Origin: Comamonadaceae bacterium OS-1
GTDB lineage: Bacteria > Pseudomonadota > Gammaproteobacteria > Burkholderiales > Burkholderiaceae_C
Assembly (NCBI GenBank): GCA_027923965.1
Contig: AP026969.1
Location: 1,488,001-1,552,000 of the forward strand
Direction of reading: 5' to 3'
DNA: 64,000 nucleotides
The translations under genes and the position numbers were made by a program. Below the pieces are notes generated by a model. It did no database searches, was not told the DNA's origin, and was given only the letters and a program-made list of their open reading frames with translations. Below, in pieces: positions 42,075-53,886 of the stretch. Numbering within the stretch: position 1 is the first letter of the stretch; each line of letters begins with the position of its first letter.

Positions 42075-42773
42075 ATGGCAAACCACCTCGACCTTGAAGA
42101 ACAAGAACAGCTTGACGAACTCAAAGCCTTCTGGAACCGCTTCGGCAACCTGATCACCTGGGCGCTCATCGTGGTGCTGGCCGGGTTCGCGGGCTGGAAC
42201 GGCTACCAATACTGGCAGCGCAGCCAATCCGCCCAGGCCGCCGCCTTGTATGACGAGGTCGACCGCGCTGCCAAGGCCGGAGACACCGCCAAGATCGAGC
42301 GCGCCTTCGCCGACATGAAAGACAAGTTCGGCAGCACCACCTTCGCCCAGCAAGCCGCTCTGCTGGCCGCCAAAACCCTGTTTGAAAAAGGCAATGCGGA
42401 TGCCAGCAAAGCTGCACTGACCTGGGTGGCAGAGCAATCGTCCGAAGACGGCTACCAGCCGGTGGCACGCCTGCGCCTGGCCAGCGTGCTGCTGGAATCC
42501 AAGTCGTATGACGAAGCGATGAAGCAGCTGTCCGGCAGCTTCCCGAAAGAATTTGAGCCCCTGGTGGCCGACCGCAAGGGCGACGTGTTGGCCCTGCAAG
42601 GTAAGAAAGCCGAGGCGATTGCCCAGTACAAAGCCGCCTACACCGGCCTGGACGAACGCGACGACTACCGCCGCATCGTGGAAATCAAACTCAACAGCCT
42701 GGGTGTGGACCCCCGTCCTGCCGCGCCTGTGGTCACCGCCGCCAGCCCCGTCACTGTAGAAATCAAAAAATAA
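42075..42773 (+). CDS. yfgM: YfgM-like ancillary SecYEG translocon subunit
   Basis: A 232-residue inner-membrane protein with a cytosolic start (LDLEEQEQLDELKAFWNRFG), a transmembrane helix near 24-43 (LITWALIVVLAGFAGWNGY) and a periplasmic TPR-like domain (TFAQQAALLAAKTLFEKGNA and later GDVLALQGKKAEAIAQYKAA). The order hisS-yfgM-bamB-der is conserved in proteobacteria. It is thought to connect SecYEG with periplasmic chaperones. Its TAATGA end overlaps the bamB ATG region. Confidence 0.9.
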   Translation: MANHLDLEEQEQLDELKAFWNRFGNLITWALIVVLAGFAGWNGYQYWQRSQSAQAAALYDEVDRAAKAGDTAKIERAFADMKDKFGSTTFAQQAALLAAKTLFEKGNADASKAALTWVAEQSSEDGYQPVARLRLASVLLESKSYDEAMKQLSGSFPKEFEPLVADRKGDVLALQGKKAEAIAQYKAAYTGLDERDDYRRIVEIKLNSLGVDPRPAAPVVTAASPVTVEIKK

Positions 42774-43909
42774 TGAAAAATATGCCTTCTGTGCTTATTC
42801 TGCGCGCATCAGTAGCTAGTTTTTTGATAGCAACACTGGCCGCGTGCTCCAGCACCCCGGACAAGCCCAAACCCGCTGATCTGCCCGCCAACGTAGCCCT
42901 GCTGGGCGTGCGCCAGGCCTGGAGCGCCAAGCTGGGCGATATCAGCTTCCCGCTGACCACCAGCGTCAGTGGCAACACGGTAGCCGTGGCCAGCAACAAC
43001 GGTACGTTGCTGGCGCTGGACAGTGCCACGGGCCGCGAACTCTGGCGTGCCTCGGTGGGTGCGCCCCTGTCGGCGGGCGTGGGCAGTGACGGCAAAGTCA
43101 CCGCCGTGGTCACCCGTGACAACGAAGTCGTTGCGCTGGAAGCAGGCCGCGTGCTGTGGCGCCAGCGCCTGGGTGCGCAAACCTATACCGCACCGCTGGT
43201 GGCCGGTGGCCGCGTGTTCCTGCTGGCGGCAGACCGTTCGGTCACTGCATTTGACGGCCAGACCGGTCGCAGACTGTGGAACCAGCAGCGCACCGGTGAG
43301 GCCCTGGTGCTGGGCCAATCCAGCGTGCTGATGGCGGTGGGCGACTCGCTGGTGGCCGGTATGTCGGGCCGCCTGGTGGGCATGAACCCGGCCAATGGCA
43401 GCACCCGCTGGGAGGCCGCCATCGCCGCGCCGCGGGGCACCAACGAAGTCGAGCGCCTGGTGGATCTGGTTGGCAGCGTCAGCCGCGTCGGCACTGTGGT
43501 CTGCGCACGCGCATTCCAGTCGGCCGTAGGCTGCGTGGATGCCCAGTCGGGCCGTTTGCTGTGGACCAAGCCCGCCGTGGCTTCTGAGGGCGTGGGCGGT
43601 AACGACACCTCAGTCTTCGGTACCGAAGGCGACGGCAATGTGCTGGCCTGGAGCCGTGTGGACGGCGAACGCCTGTGGTCCTCGGAGCGCCTGCGCTACC
43701 GTACTTTGTCGGCCCCGCTGGCCGTGGGCCGCTCGGTGGTGGTGGGTGACAGCACAGGTCTGGTACATTTCCTGTCCCGCGAAGACGGGTCAGCCCTGAC
43801 CCGTGTGTCCACCGACGGCTCTGCCATCGCGGCCGATCCCGTGCTTGCGGGCAACACGGTTGTTGTGGTGACCCACAACGGCGGTGTGTTTGGCTTCCAG
43901 CCTGAATAA
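42773..43909 (+). CDS. bamB: Outer membrane protein assembly factor BamB
   Basis: A 378-residue lipoprotein of the BAM complex with an eight-bladed PQQ-type beta-propeller. A lipoprotein signal with LAAC (Cys25) starts the protein. Blades contain the usual GxxLWR strands: DSATGRELWRASVG, EAGRVLWRQRLGA, DGQTGRRLWNQQRTGE, DAQSGRLLWTKPAV and VDGERLWSSERL. The DNA for the first 19 codons coincides with an interspersed-repeat copy. It is coupled to yfgM and followed by der. Confidence 0.94.
   Translation: MKNMPSVLILRASVASFLIATLAACSSTPDKPKPADLPANVALLGVRQAWSAKLGDISFPLTTSVSGNTVAVASNNGTLLALDSATGRELWRASVGAPLSAGVGSDGKVTAVVTRDNEVVALEAGRVLWRQRLGAQTYTAPLVAGGRVFLLAADRSVTAFDGQTGRRLWNQQRTGEALVLGQSSVLMAVGDSLVAGMSGRLVGMNPANGSTRWEAAIAAPRGTNEVERLVDLVGSVSRVGTVVCARAFQSAVGCVDAQSGRLLWTKPAVASEGVGGNDTSVFGTEGDGNVLAWSRVDGERLWSSERLRYRTLSAPLAVGRSVVVGDSTGLVHFLSREDGSALTRVSTDGSAIAADPVLAGNTVVVVTHNGGVFGFQPE
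42775..42831. repeat. Short interspersed repeat, copy 10, inside the bamB signal sequence
   Basis: GAAAAATATGCCTTCTGTGC, TTATTCTGCGCGCATCAGTA, GCTAGTTTTTTGATAGC. It aligns with copy 8 (GCCTCCTGTGCTTATTCC ... GTAGCTATTAAAAATATAG). It encodes PSVLILRASVASFLIA of the BamB signal peptide, so the repeat appears to have been recruited as coding sequence. Confidence 0.6.
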
Positions 43910-43939
43910 CTATTTGCGTCAGCCGATCTGCGCCATCCT

Positions 43940-45280
43940 ATGAAACCAGTTTTGGCCCTAGTCGGTCGCCCCAATGTGGGCAAATCTACCCTTTTTAACC
44001 GCCTCACCAAGACGCGGGATGCGATCGTGGCGGACTTCGCCGGTCTCACCCGCGACCGCCACTATGGCAATGGCCGCCAGGGCAAGCACGAATACATCGT
44101 CATCGATACCGGTGGCTTTGAGCCCGATGCGGACAGCGGCATCTACAAAGAGATGGCCAAGCAGACCCGCCAAGCCGTGGCCGAAGCCGATGTGGTGATT
44201 TTTGTGGTCGATGCCCGGGGCGGCCTGTCGGCGCAAGACCACGACATCGCCAAATACCTGCGCCGCCTGGGCAAGCCCTGCATTTTGACGGCCAACAAGG
44301 CCGAGGGCATGACCGAAGGCCACCAACTGATCGAGTTCTACGAGCTGGGCCTGGGCGCGGTGTACCCGATTTCTGCCGCGCACGGCCAGGGCATCCGCGA
44401 CCTGGTCGATCTGGCACTGGCCCCGTTGAACCTGGGCGACCCGGACGAAGAGGCCGAGGCCGAAGACATCGGCGTGACCAAACTGGCCGTGGCCGGTCGC
44501 CCCAATGTGGGCAAATCCACCCTGATCAACACCTGGCTGGGCGAAGAGCGCCTGGTGGCTTTCGACATGCCCGGCACCACCCGCGACGCCATCAGCGTGC
44601 CCTTCGAGCGCAACGGCCACAAGTTCGAGCTGATCGACACGGCCGGTTTGCGCCGTAAGGGCAAGGTTTTTGAAGCCATCGAGAAGTTCTCGGTGGTCAA
44701 GACCTTGCAGGCCATCGAAACCTGCCACGTGGTGCTGTTGCTGATCGATGCGACCCAGGGCGTGACCGACCAGGATGCCCACATTGCGGGCTACATCCTG
44801 GAAAGCGGCCGCTCGGTGGTGCTGGCCATCAACAAATGGGACGCCGTGGATGCCTACCAGCGCCAGCTGGTGATGCGGTCCATCGAAACGCGTCTGGCCT
44901 TCTTGAAGTTTGCCTCCATGCACTTCATCTCCGCCATCAAGCGCCAGGGCCTGGGCCCGCTGTGGGCCTCGATTCTGCAGGCCCACCAGGCGGCCATGTG
45001 CAAGATGTCCACCCCGGTGCTGACCCGCCTGCTGCTGGAGGCCACAGCTTTCCAGAGCCCGCAGCGCGCCGGTATGTTCCGCCCCAAACTGCGCTACGCC
45101 CACCAGGGTGGCATGAACCCGCCCATCATCATCATCCACGGCAATTCGCTGGAGCATGTGACCGATTCCTACAAGCGATTCCTGGAAGGGCGCTTCCGCA
45201 AGGCCTTCAACCTGACCGGTACACCGCTGCGTATCCAGATGAAGTCGGCGGCCAATCCGTACTCAGACAAGGACGACTGA
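43940..45280 (+). CDS. der: Ribosome-associated GTPase Der (EngA)
   Basis: A 446-residue GTPase needed for 50S assembly, with two tandem G domains. Each starts with the same P-loop, [12 protein letters not shown] near residue 8 and [12 protein letters not shown] near 184. G3 motifs are DTGGF and DTAGL, G4 are NKAE and NKWD. A KH-like C-terminal domain contains [20 protein letters not shown]. Length and architecture are canonical. Confidence 0.98.
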   Translation: MKPVLALVGRPNVGKSTLFNRLTKTRDAIVADFAGLTRDRHYGNGRQGKHEYIVIDTGGFEPDADSGIYKEMAKQTRQAVAEADVVIFVVDARGGLSAQDHDIAKYLRRLGKPCILTANKAEGMTEGHQLIEFYELGLGAVYPISAAHGQGIRDLVDLALAPLNLGDPDEEAEAEDIGVTKLAVAGRPNVGKSTLINTWLGEERLVAFDMPGTTRDAISVPFERNGHKFELIDTAGLRRKGKVFEAIEKFSVVKTLQAIETCHVVLLLIDATQGVTDQDAHIAGYILESGRSVVLAINKWDAVDAYQRQLVMRSIETRLAFLKFASMHFISAIKRQGLGPLWASILQAHQAAMCKMSTPVLTRLLLEATAFQSPQRAGMFRPKLRYAHQGGMNPPIIIIHGNSLEHVTDSYKRFLEGRFRKAFNLTGTPLRIQMKSAANPYSDKDD

Positions 45281-45384
45281 GTCTCCGCAAATCAATGGGG
45301 GCTTCCCTGATTTTGGGGTAAGCACTCGTAACGCTGTGGTAAGGTCCATACCTTCTTCAACCTCTTCACAACACGGAGAATATC

Positions 45385-45639
45385 GTGAGCAATAAAGGGC
45401 AGCTTCTTCAAGACCCATTTCTCAATACATTGCGCCGTGAGCACGTACCCGTGTCGATTTACCTCGTCAACGGCATCAAGCTCCAAGGCCAGATTGAGTC
45501 TTTTGACCAATACGTTGTGCTGTTGCGCAACACCGTGACCCAAATGGTTTACAAGCACGCCATCTCCACCATCGTCCCCGGTCGCGCAGTCAATTTCTCG
45601 GCTGCAGACGACACGACGGCGGCAGAGCCAGCGGCTTGA
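45385..45639 (+). CDS. hfq: RNA chaperone Hfq
   Basis: An 84-residue Sm-like hexameric RNA chaperone that pairs small RNAs with mRNAs. Sm1 and Sm2 are visible: [40 protein letters not shown] and [14 protein letters not shown]. The C-terminal tail is short ([15 protein letters not shown]), as in other betaproteobacteria. GGAGAAT lies 8 bases before the GTG start at 45385. hflX follows as in most proteobacteria. Confidence 0.98.
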   Translation: MSNKGQLLQDPFLNTLRREHVPVSIYLVNGIKLQGQIESFDQYVVLLRNTVTQMVYKHAISTIVPGRAVNFSAADDTTAAEPAA

Positions 45640-45660
45640 TTCGCAGGCACGTCTCCTGGT

Positions 45661-45687
45661 GGTCGGATGCCCTGGCGGTGTCCGACC
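45661..45687. repeat. Hairpin in the hfq-hflX spacer
   Basis: Perfect 7-bp arms GGTCGGA/TCCGACC around a 13-base GC-rich loop, 22 bases after the hfq stop. No T-tract follows. It may adjust expression between hfq and hflX. Confidence 0.4.
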
Positions 45688-45721
45688 CACCTCAGCCTCT
45701 TTCCCTTACCGGCTTCCCGAT

Positions 45722-46915
45722 TTGAGTTCTGCTGATACTCCTGACATGCCGCTGGCCGTTCTGGTCGGCGTTGATCTAGGCACTCCCCATTTTGACAAAG
45801 AGCTCGAAGAGCTGGGCTTGCTGGCCGACACCGCCGGCATGCGCGTCGTGGCCCGCATCACCTGCAAGCGCCAGGCTCCCGATGCCGCCTTGTTTGTGGG
45901 CAGCGGCAAGGCCGACGAAATCAAACTGTTGGCGCAAATGCATGGTGCGACCGAGATTTTGTTCGACCAAAGCCTCAGCCCGGCCCAGCAGCGCAACCTG
46001 GAGCGCCACTGCGAGCTGCCGGTCAACGACCGGACCATGCTGATCCTGACCATCTTTGCCCAGCGTGCCCGCAGCCACGAAGGCAAATTGCAGGTCGAAC
46101 TGGCGCGGCTGCAGTACCTGAGCACCCGGTTGGTGCGCCGCTGGTCGCATCTGGAGCGGCAAAGCGGTGGTATCGGCATGCGCGGTGGCCCCGGCGAGAA
46201 ACAGATCGAGCTGGACCGCCGCATGCTGGGCGAATCCATCAAGCGCACCAAAGAGCGGCTGGCCAAAGTGGTGAAGCAGCGCAGCACCCAGCGCCGCCAG
46301 CGCGCCCGCCGCGATGCGTTCACCATTTCTCTGGTGGGCTACACCAATGCAGGCAAGTCCACGCTGTTCAATGCCCTGGTGAAGGCCCGTGCCTACACCG
46401 CCGACCAGTTGTTTGCCACGCTGGACACCACCACCCGCCAGCTCTACCTGGGCGAGGCTGGGCGTTCGGTGTCGCTGTCAGACACCGTGGGTTTCATCCG
46501 CGACCTGCCGCACGGCCTGGTGGATGCTTTCCGCGCCACGCTGCAAGAGGCCGCCGATGCCGATTTGCTGCTGCACGTGGTGGATGCGTCCAACCCGAAT
46601 TTCCCCGAGCAGATGGCCGAAGTGGCCCTGGTGCTGCGCGAGATTGGCGCGGCCGATGTGCCCCAGCTATTGGTATTTAACAAGCTGGATGCCCTTGACA
46701 AAGCCCGCTGGCCGCTCCAACTGCAGGACATGTTCGAGGTGGACGGCCAGCCGGTGCCCCGGATATTTTTAAGTGCCCAGAGCGGCGAGGGTTTGCCCGC
46801 GCTGCGTTTGAAGCTGGCCGAACTGGCCATCGCCAAAATGCCCATTGCCGATGCAGCGACCCAATCCCCTGAATGGAATGAGGATGCTGTCCGATTGGGC
46901 ACAATAGACGAATGA
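45722..46915 (+). CDS. hflX: Ribosome-splitting GTPase HflX
   Basis: A roughly 397-residue GTPase that dissociates stalled 70S ribosomes. The N-terminal HflX domain carries LFDQSLSPAQQRNLERHCEL and RTMLILTIFAQRARSHEGKL. The linker SGGIGMRGGPGEKQIELDRR precedes the G domain (GYTNAGKST, DTVGFIRDLP, NKLD). The start is uncertain: TTG at 45722 (MSSADTPDMPLAVLVGV) or ATG at 45746. The open frame extends to 45659 through the spacer hairpin. The stop overlaps the hflK start. Confidence 0.93.
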   Translation: MSSADTPDMPLAVLVGVDLGTPHFDKELEELGLLADTAGMRVVARITCKRQAPDAALFVGSGKADEIKLLAQMHGATEILFDQSLSPAQQRNLERHCELPVNDRTMLILTIFAQRARSHEGKLQVELARLQYLSTRLVRRWSHLERQSGGIGMRGGPGEKQIELDRRMLGESIKRTKERLAKVVKQRSTQRRQRARRDAFTISLVGYTNAGKSTLFNALVKARAYTADQLFATLDTTTRQLYLGEAGRSVSLSDTVGFIRDLPHGLVDAFRATLQEAADADLLLHVVDASNPNFPEQMAEVALVLREIGAADVPQLLVFNKLDALDKARWPLQLQDMFEVDGQPVPRIFLSAQSGEGLPALRLKLAELAIAKMPIADAATQSPEWNEDAVRLGTIDE

Positions 46916-48309
46916 CAACCAAGAGACTTGCGCGAATGAATCTCAACTTACGGGCCTTTAGTTTGGCCGCCTTGCCGGGCCGTATCCGGGGCATGTTCAA
47001 TCTGAACGATCCCCGCTGGGGCCGTGGCGACGACAAGTCGGATGCCGACGGCGCATCCAAGCCGGATGAACCCACCAAAAATACGCCCAACAAAGGCCAG
47101 GGCCCGAACCAGGGTCCGCCCGATCTGGACGAGCTGTGGCGCGATTTCAACCGCAAGCTGGGCGGTCTGTTTGGTGGAGCCAAGGGTGGCCAGCGTCCCA
47201 ATGGCAACCATAGCGGCGGTGGCAATGGCGGTTCTGGTGGCGGCTTCCAGCCCGACATGAAGAGCGCCGGTATCGGTGTCGGCCTGATCGCGGCCGTGGT
47301 GGCGTTGATCTGGCTGGGCACCGGCTTCTTCATCGTGCAAGAAGGCCAGCAGGCGGTCATCACCCAGTTTGGCAAGTACAAGTCTACTGTGGGCGCGGGT
47401 TTCAACTGGCGCCTGCCATACCCCATCCAGCGCCACGAACTGGTGTTTGTGACGCAGATCCGCTCGGTCGATGTGGGGCGCGACTCCATCATCAAGGCCA
47501 CCGGCCTGCGCGAATCGGCCATGCTGACCGAAGACGAAAACATCGTCGAGATCAAGTTTGCGGTGCAATACCGCCTGAGCAATGCCCGCGCATTCCTGTT
47601 TGAAAGCAAGGACCCCACTGGTGCGGTGGTGCAAGCGGCGGAAACCGCGGTGCGCGAAGTGGTGGGCAAGATGAAGATGGACTCGGCCCTGGCCGACGAG
47701 CGCGACCAGATCGGTCCCCGCGTGCGCACCCTGATGCAAACCATTCTGGACCGCTACAACGTCGGTATCGAAGTGGTCGGCATCAACATGCAGCAAAGCG
47801 GCGTGCGCCCACCCGAACAGGTGCAGGCTGCGTTTGACGATGTGCTCAAGGCCGGGCAGGAGCGTGAGCGCGCTAAAAACGACGCACAAGCCTATGCCAA
47901 TGACGTGGTGCCCCGTGCCGTGGGTTCCGCCTCGCGCCTGAAAGAAGAGTCCGAAGCCTACAAGGCCCGCATCGTGGCCCAGGCCGACGGTGATGCCCAG
48001 CGCTTCCGCTCGGTGCTGGCCGAATACCAGAAGGCCCCGCAGGTCACCCGTGACCGCATGTACCTGGACACCATGCAGCAGGTCTACGGCAACGTGACCA
48101 AGGTGCTGGTGGATTCGCGCCAGGGCTCCAATCTGCTGTACCTGCCGCTGGACAAAATCATGCAGATGTCGGGCCAGACGGGCGCGGCGGCTGCCGCACC
48201 CGTAGACGCATCTGCCGCCGTACCGGTGGCACCTGCTGCTCCCGCATCTTTGTCCAACGATGCCCGTTCGCGCGATATCTCGCGCTCGCGTGACCGCGAC
48301 GTACGCTAG
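46912..48309 (+). CDS. hflK: FtsH protease modulator HflK
   Basis: A 465-residue inner-membrane SPFH protein forming the HflKC cage around FtsH. A Gly-rich cytosolic segment (about 60-115) precedes a transmembrane helix near 120-142. The SPFH domain follows (EGQQAVITQFGKYKSTVGAG), then coiled coil and an Ala/Val-rich tail. The start is uncertain: ATG at 46912 overlaps the hflX stop; ATGs at 46936 and 46993 (MFNLNDPRWGRGDD) are alternatives. hflC follows after 9 bases. Confidence 0.94.
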   Translation: MTTKRLARMNLNLRAFSLAALPGRIRGMFNLNDPRWGRGDDKSDADGASKPDEPTKNTPNKGQGPNQGPPDLDELWRDFNRKLGGLFGGAKGGQRPNGNHSGGGNGGSGGGFQPDMKSAGIGVGLIAAVVALIWLGTGFFIVQEGQQAVITQFGKYKSTVGAGFNWRLPYPIQRHELVFVTQIRSVDVGRDSIIKATGLRESAMLTEDENIVEIKFAVQYRLSNARAFLFESKDPTGAVVQAAETAVREVVGKMKMDSALADERDQIGPRVRTLMQTILDRYNVGIEVVGINMQQSGVRPPEQVQAAFDDVLKAGQERERAKNDAQAYANDVVPRAVGSASRLKEESEAYKARIVAQADGDAQRFRSVLAEYQKAPQVTRDRMYLDTMQQVYGNVTKVLVDSRQGSNLLYLPLDKIMQMSGQTGAAAAAPVDASAAVPVAPAAPASLSNDARSRDISRSRDRDVR

Positions 48310-48318
48310 GAGAATGTT

Positions 48319-49230
48319 TTGAACAGAATTGGTTTTATTGGATCTTCCTTGCTGGTGGTGCTGGCACTGCTGAGCTCGATGTTGTTTGTGGTGGACCAGC
48401 GCCAGTTTGGTGTCGTCTACGCGCTGGGCCAGATCAAGGATGTGATTACCGAGCCCGGCTTGAACTTCAAGCTGCCGCCGCCGTTCCAGAACGTCAGCTA
48501 CCTCGACAAGCGCCTGCTGACTTTGGACAGCACCGATGCCGAACCCGTGCTGACGGCGGAAAAGCAGCGTGTGGTGATCGACTGGTATGTGCGCTGGCGC
48601 ATCACCGCTCCGTCGGACTACATCCGCAACGTAGGCCTGGATGAAAACGCCGGGGCCAACCAACTCAACCGCGTGGTGCGCAATGCCTTCCAGGAAGAAG
48701 TCAACAAGCACACCGTGAAAGATCTGCTGTCGCTCAAGCGCGAAGTCCTGATGGCCGACGTGAAGCGCGAAGTGCTGGAAGCCGTGCAGGGTGCCAAGCC
48801 CTGGGGCGTGGACGTGGTGGACGTGCGCATCACCCGCGTGGACTACGTGGAAGCCATTACCGAGTCGGTGTACCGCCGCATGGAAGCCGAGCGCAAGCGC
48901 GTGGCCAACGAGCTGCGCTCCACCGGTGCGGCCGAAGGCGAAAAAATCCGCGCCGATGCCGACAAGCAACGCGAAGTGACGATTGCCAACGCCTACCGCG
49001 ACGCGCAAAAAATCAAGGGCGAGGGCGATGCCGAAGCGTCGCGCCTGTACGCCGATTCGTTTGGCAAAGATGCCAACTTTGCGCAGTTCTACCGCAGCCT
49101 GGATGCCTATAAATCCAGCTTCAGCAAGAAGAGCGATGTGATGGTGCTCGACCCATCCTCCGACTTCTTCAAGGCCATGCGTGGCAGTGGCAGCGCCGCG
49201 AATGCGGCGGCCGCACCGGCCAAGAAATAA
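48319..49230 (+). CDS. hflC: FtsH protease modulator HflC
   Basis: A 303-residue SPFH partner of HflK. An N-terminal membrane anchor (GFIGSSLLVVLALLSSMLFV) is followed by the SPFH core (RQFGVVYALGQIKDVITEPG) and the helical region AITESVYRRMEAERKRVANE. Typical late marks are EGDAEASRLYADSFGKD and FYRSLDAYKSSF. The TTG start at 48319 is backed by AGGAG 7 bases upstream. The HflKC pair restrains FtsH proteolysis of membrane proteins. Confidence 0.96.
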   Translation: MNRIGFIGSSLLVVLALLSSMLFVVDQRQFGVVYALGQIKDVITEPGLNFKLPPPFQNVSYLDKRLLTLDSTDAEPVLTAEKQRVVIDWYVRWRITAPSDYIRNVGLDENAGANQLNRVVRNAFQEEVNKHTVKDLLSLKREVLMADVKREVLEAVQGAKPWGVDVVDVRITRVDYVEAITESVYRRMEAERKRVANELRSTGAAEGEKIRADADKQREVTIANAYRDAQKIKGEGDAEASRLYADSFGKDANFAQFYRSLDAYKSSFSKKSDVMVLDPSSDFFKAMRGSGSAANAAAAPAKK

Positions 49231-49232
49231 TC

Positions 49233-49427
49233 TTGGAAGACGCTGGCAATAGCCTGTGGGCCGCCCTGGCCCTGGTGCTGGTGATAGAAGGGCTGTTGCC
49301 CTTTCTGTCACCAGGCGGCTGGCGGCGCATGTTCCAGCAGCTGCTGGCCTTGCAGGACGGCCAACTGCGGTTTTTCGGCCTGTGCAGCATCGTTGCAGGC
49401 CTGCTCTTGCTCTGGTTCGTGTCCTAG
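49233..49427 (+). CDS. yjeT: YjeT-like (DUF2065) small membrane protein
   Basis: A 64-residue protein with two hydrophobic segments (LWAALALVLVIEGLLPFL and FFGLCSIVAGLLLLWFV) around the motif SPGGWRRMFQQLL. This is the DUF2065 pattern. It is encoded directly after hflC as in many proteobacteria. The TTG start is 2 bases after the hflC stop. Its function is unknown. Confidence 0.88.
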   Translation: MEDAGNSLWAALALVLVIEGLLPFLSPGGWRRMFQQLLALQDGQLRFFGLCSIVAGLLLLWFVS

Positions 49428-49520
49428 GAACGTGTTCTAACTTTTACGTTAAACCCGGTCCGCGTTTTATCGGCTGCCAAGCCCGGTAAAATCTCTTTTT
49501 TAACAGCCTCCCAAAACTCC

Positions 49521-52023
<2,503 letters not shown>

Positions 52024-52030
52024 GCCAAAT

Positions 52031-52085
52031 CCATAAAAAATAGGCACTCACCGCAATCAGTGCCTATGCGAGTAGCTATAGTTTC
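52031..52085. repeat. Short interspersed repeat, copy 11
   Basis: CATAAAAAATAGGCACTCAC, CGCAATCAGTGCCTATGCGA, GTAGCTATAGTTTCA. It has an 8-bp stem TAGGCACT/AGTGCCTA around CACCGCAATC. It occupies the spacer between purA and the phosphoribosyltransferase gene and ends next to that gene's ribosome binding site. Confidence 0.7.
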
Positions 52086-52098
52086 AGGAGTAGTTCCC

Positions 52099-52623
52099 AT
52101 GTTGACAGAAGACGGTAAACACCTGTACGTGAGTTATGACGAGTACCACAACCTGATCGAAAAGCTGGCGCTCAAAGTGCACCAGTCGGGTTGGCAGTTC
52201 GACACCATCCTGTGCCTGGCGCGCGGTGGTTTGCGCCCTGGCGACGTGCTGTCGCGCATCTTCGACAAGCCGCTGGCCATCATGTCCACCAGCTCCTACC
52301 GCGCAGATGCCGGCAAGCAGCAGGGCACGCTGGATATCGCCCGTTTCATCACCACGCCCAAGGGCGAGATCGCGGGCAAGGTGCTGCTGGTGGACGATCT
52401 GGCCGATACCGGCCACACCTTGCGCTCGGTGATTGAGCAACTTAAAACCAACTACCCGCCCATCACCGAACTGCGCAGCGCCGTGGTCTGGACCAAGGCG
52501 GTGTCGGTGTTCACGCCCGATTATTCGGTGGAGTTTTTGCCCACCAACCCGTGGATCCACCAGCCCTTTGAAGGCTACGATGCCATGCGTCCCGAGCAAT
52601 TGATGGAAAAGTGGAAGCTCTGA
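52099..52623 (+). CDS. Purine phosphoribosyltransferase-family protein
   Basis: A 174-residue type I phosphoribosyltransferase, probably salvage of xanthine, hypoxanthine or guanine. The PRPP-binding signature VLLVDDLADTGHT is clear near residues 94-106. The N-terminal hood contains FDTILCLARGGLRPGDVLSR. The end PWIHQPFEGYD resembles Gpt-like enzymes. The ATG at 52099 (MLTEDGKHLYV) follows CAGGAG by 8 bases. The open frame from 52060 lies in the repeat and was rejected. Its place after purA supports a purine role. Confidence 0.88.
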   Translation: MLTEDGKHLYVSYDEYHNLIEKLALKVHQSGWQFDTILCLARGGLRPGDVLSRIFDKPLAIMSTSSYRADAGKQQGTLDIARFITTPKGEIAGKVLLVDDLADTGHTLRSVIEQLKTNYPPITELRSAVVWTKAVSVFTPDYSVEFLPTNPWIHQPFEGYDAMRPEQLMEKWKL

Positions 52624-52645
52624 TGCGTGTTTGAGGGAGACTTGT

Positions 52646-53854
52646 TTGCCTGACCTGACCACCCAACTCATTCACCACCCCTACCAGCCACCGGCCGATT
52701 TTGCGGCCCCGCAGCCAGGGGTGTTCAAAGCCTCCACCGTCATCTTCCCCAGCGTTGCCGCCATGCGCGAGCGCGACTGGAAAGACAAGTCCGCCTTCAC
52801 CTACGGCCTGCACGGCACGCCCACCACCTACCAGCTGGAAGAGCGCCTGTGCAGCATCGAGGGCGGCACCTACTGCGTGTTGGTGCCCAGCGGGCTCACG
52901 GCGATTGCCAACGTGGCCCTGGCCCTGCTCAAGACCGGCGACAGCATGCTGGTGCCCGACAACGTCTACGGCCCCAACAAGTCGTTTGCCGATGGGCAAC
53001 TGGCGCGTTGGGGCATCAGCACCCAGGTCTACGATGCCATGGACCCTGCCGATCTGGCCGCCAAAATCACCGACACCACCCGGCTGGTCTGGGTCGAGGC
53101 CGCCGGCTCGGTGACGCTGGAGTTCCCCGACCTGCCCGCCCTGGTGCGCATCTGTCGGGAGCGGGGCGTGGTCTGCGCACTCGACAACACCTGGGGCGCA
53201 GGCCTGGCCTTCAACCCGTTCGACCTGCTGCCCGGCACCAGCCCGGCGCTGGGGGTGGATGTCTCGGCGCATGCGCTGACCAAATACCCCAGCGGCGGGG
53301 GCGACGTGCTGATGGGCAGCGTCATCACCCGCGACCCGGCCTTGCACCGCAAAATCCAGCGCACCCACATGCACCTGGGGCTGGCCGTGGGGGCCAACGA
53401 TGCCGAGTTGGTGCTGCGCTCCCTGTCCAGCATGGCTTTGCGCTACCACGCTCACGACGTGGCCACCCGCACCCTGGCGCGCTGGTGCACGCAGCAGCCC
53501 GCATTTGCCCAGGTGCTGCACCCGTCCTTGTCCGATTCGCCAGGGCATGCCCACTGGCTCACGCTGTGCCGCACGGATGCGGCGGCGGGCCTGTTCAGTG
53601 TGGTGCTGGATGCCAAATACACGTCCGCGCAGGTCGATGCGTTCTGCGATGCCTTGCAGCTTTTCAAGATCGGCTACAGCTGGGGCGGCCCCATGAGCCT
53701 GGTGGTGCCGTATGAGCTGGCCAGCATGCGCACACAGTGGCCCAAGGGTATTGCGCAGGGTACTTTGGTGCGGTTTGCCGTCGGATTGGAGTCGGTGCAG
53801 GATCTGCAAGCCGACTTGGCCCAAGCCCTTCAAACCCTGTTTGCAAGCTGTTAA
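52646..53854 (+). CDS. metC: Cystathionine beta-lyase-like PLP enzyme
   Basis: A 402-residue trans-sulfuration enzyme (Cys/Met metabolism PLP family) cleaving cystathionine to homocysteine, pyruvate and ammonia. The PLP lysine is Lys213 in SAHALTKYPSGGGDVLMG. YGLHGTPTTYQLEERL and VPSGLTAIANVALALL form cofactor-phosphate and substrate regions. DNTWGAGLAFNP gives the pyridine-pairing aspartate. The TTG start at 52646 is preferred, with GAGGGAGA 5 bases upstream. Related gamma-lyases cannot be excluded by sequence alone. Confidence 0.9.
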   Translation: MPDLTTQLIHHPYQPPADFAAPQPGVFKASTVIFPSVAAMRERDWKDKSAFTYGLHGTPTTYQLEERLCSIEGGTYCVLVPSGLTAIANVALALLKTGDSMLVPDNVYGPNKSFADGQLARWGISTQVYDAMDPADLAAKITDTTRLVWVEAAGSVTLEFPDLPALVRICRERGVVCALDNTWGAGLAFNPFDLLPGTSPALGVDVSAHALTKYPSGGGDVLMGSVITRDPALHRKIQRTHMHLGLAVGANDAELVLRSLSSMALRYHAHDVATRTLARWCTQQPAFAQVLHPSLSDSPGHAHWLTLCRTDAAAGLFSVVLDAKYTSAQVDAFCDALQLFKIGYSWGGPMSLVVPYELASMRTQWPKGIAQGTLVRFAVGLESVQDLQADLAQALQTLFASC

Positions 53855-53886
53855 AGTGGCTGCACACTATTTGAAAGAAGAAGATC

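Noticed and set aside
46948..49311. 787-codon minus-strand frame opposite hflK/hflC
   Set aside because: His/Val/Gly/Gln-rich antisense shadow of two well-supported genes in GC-rich DNA.
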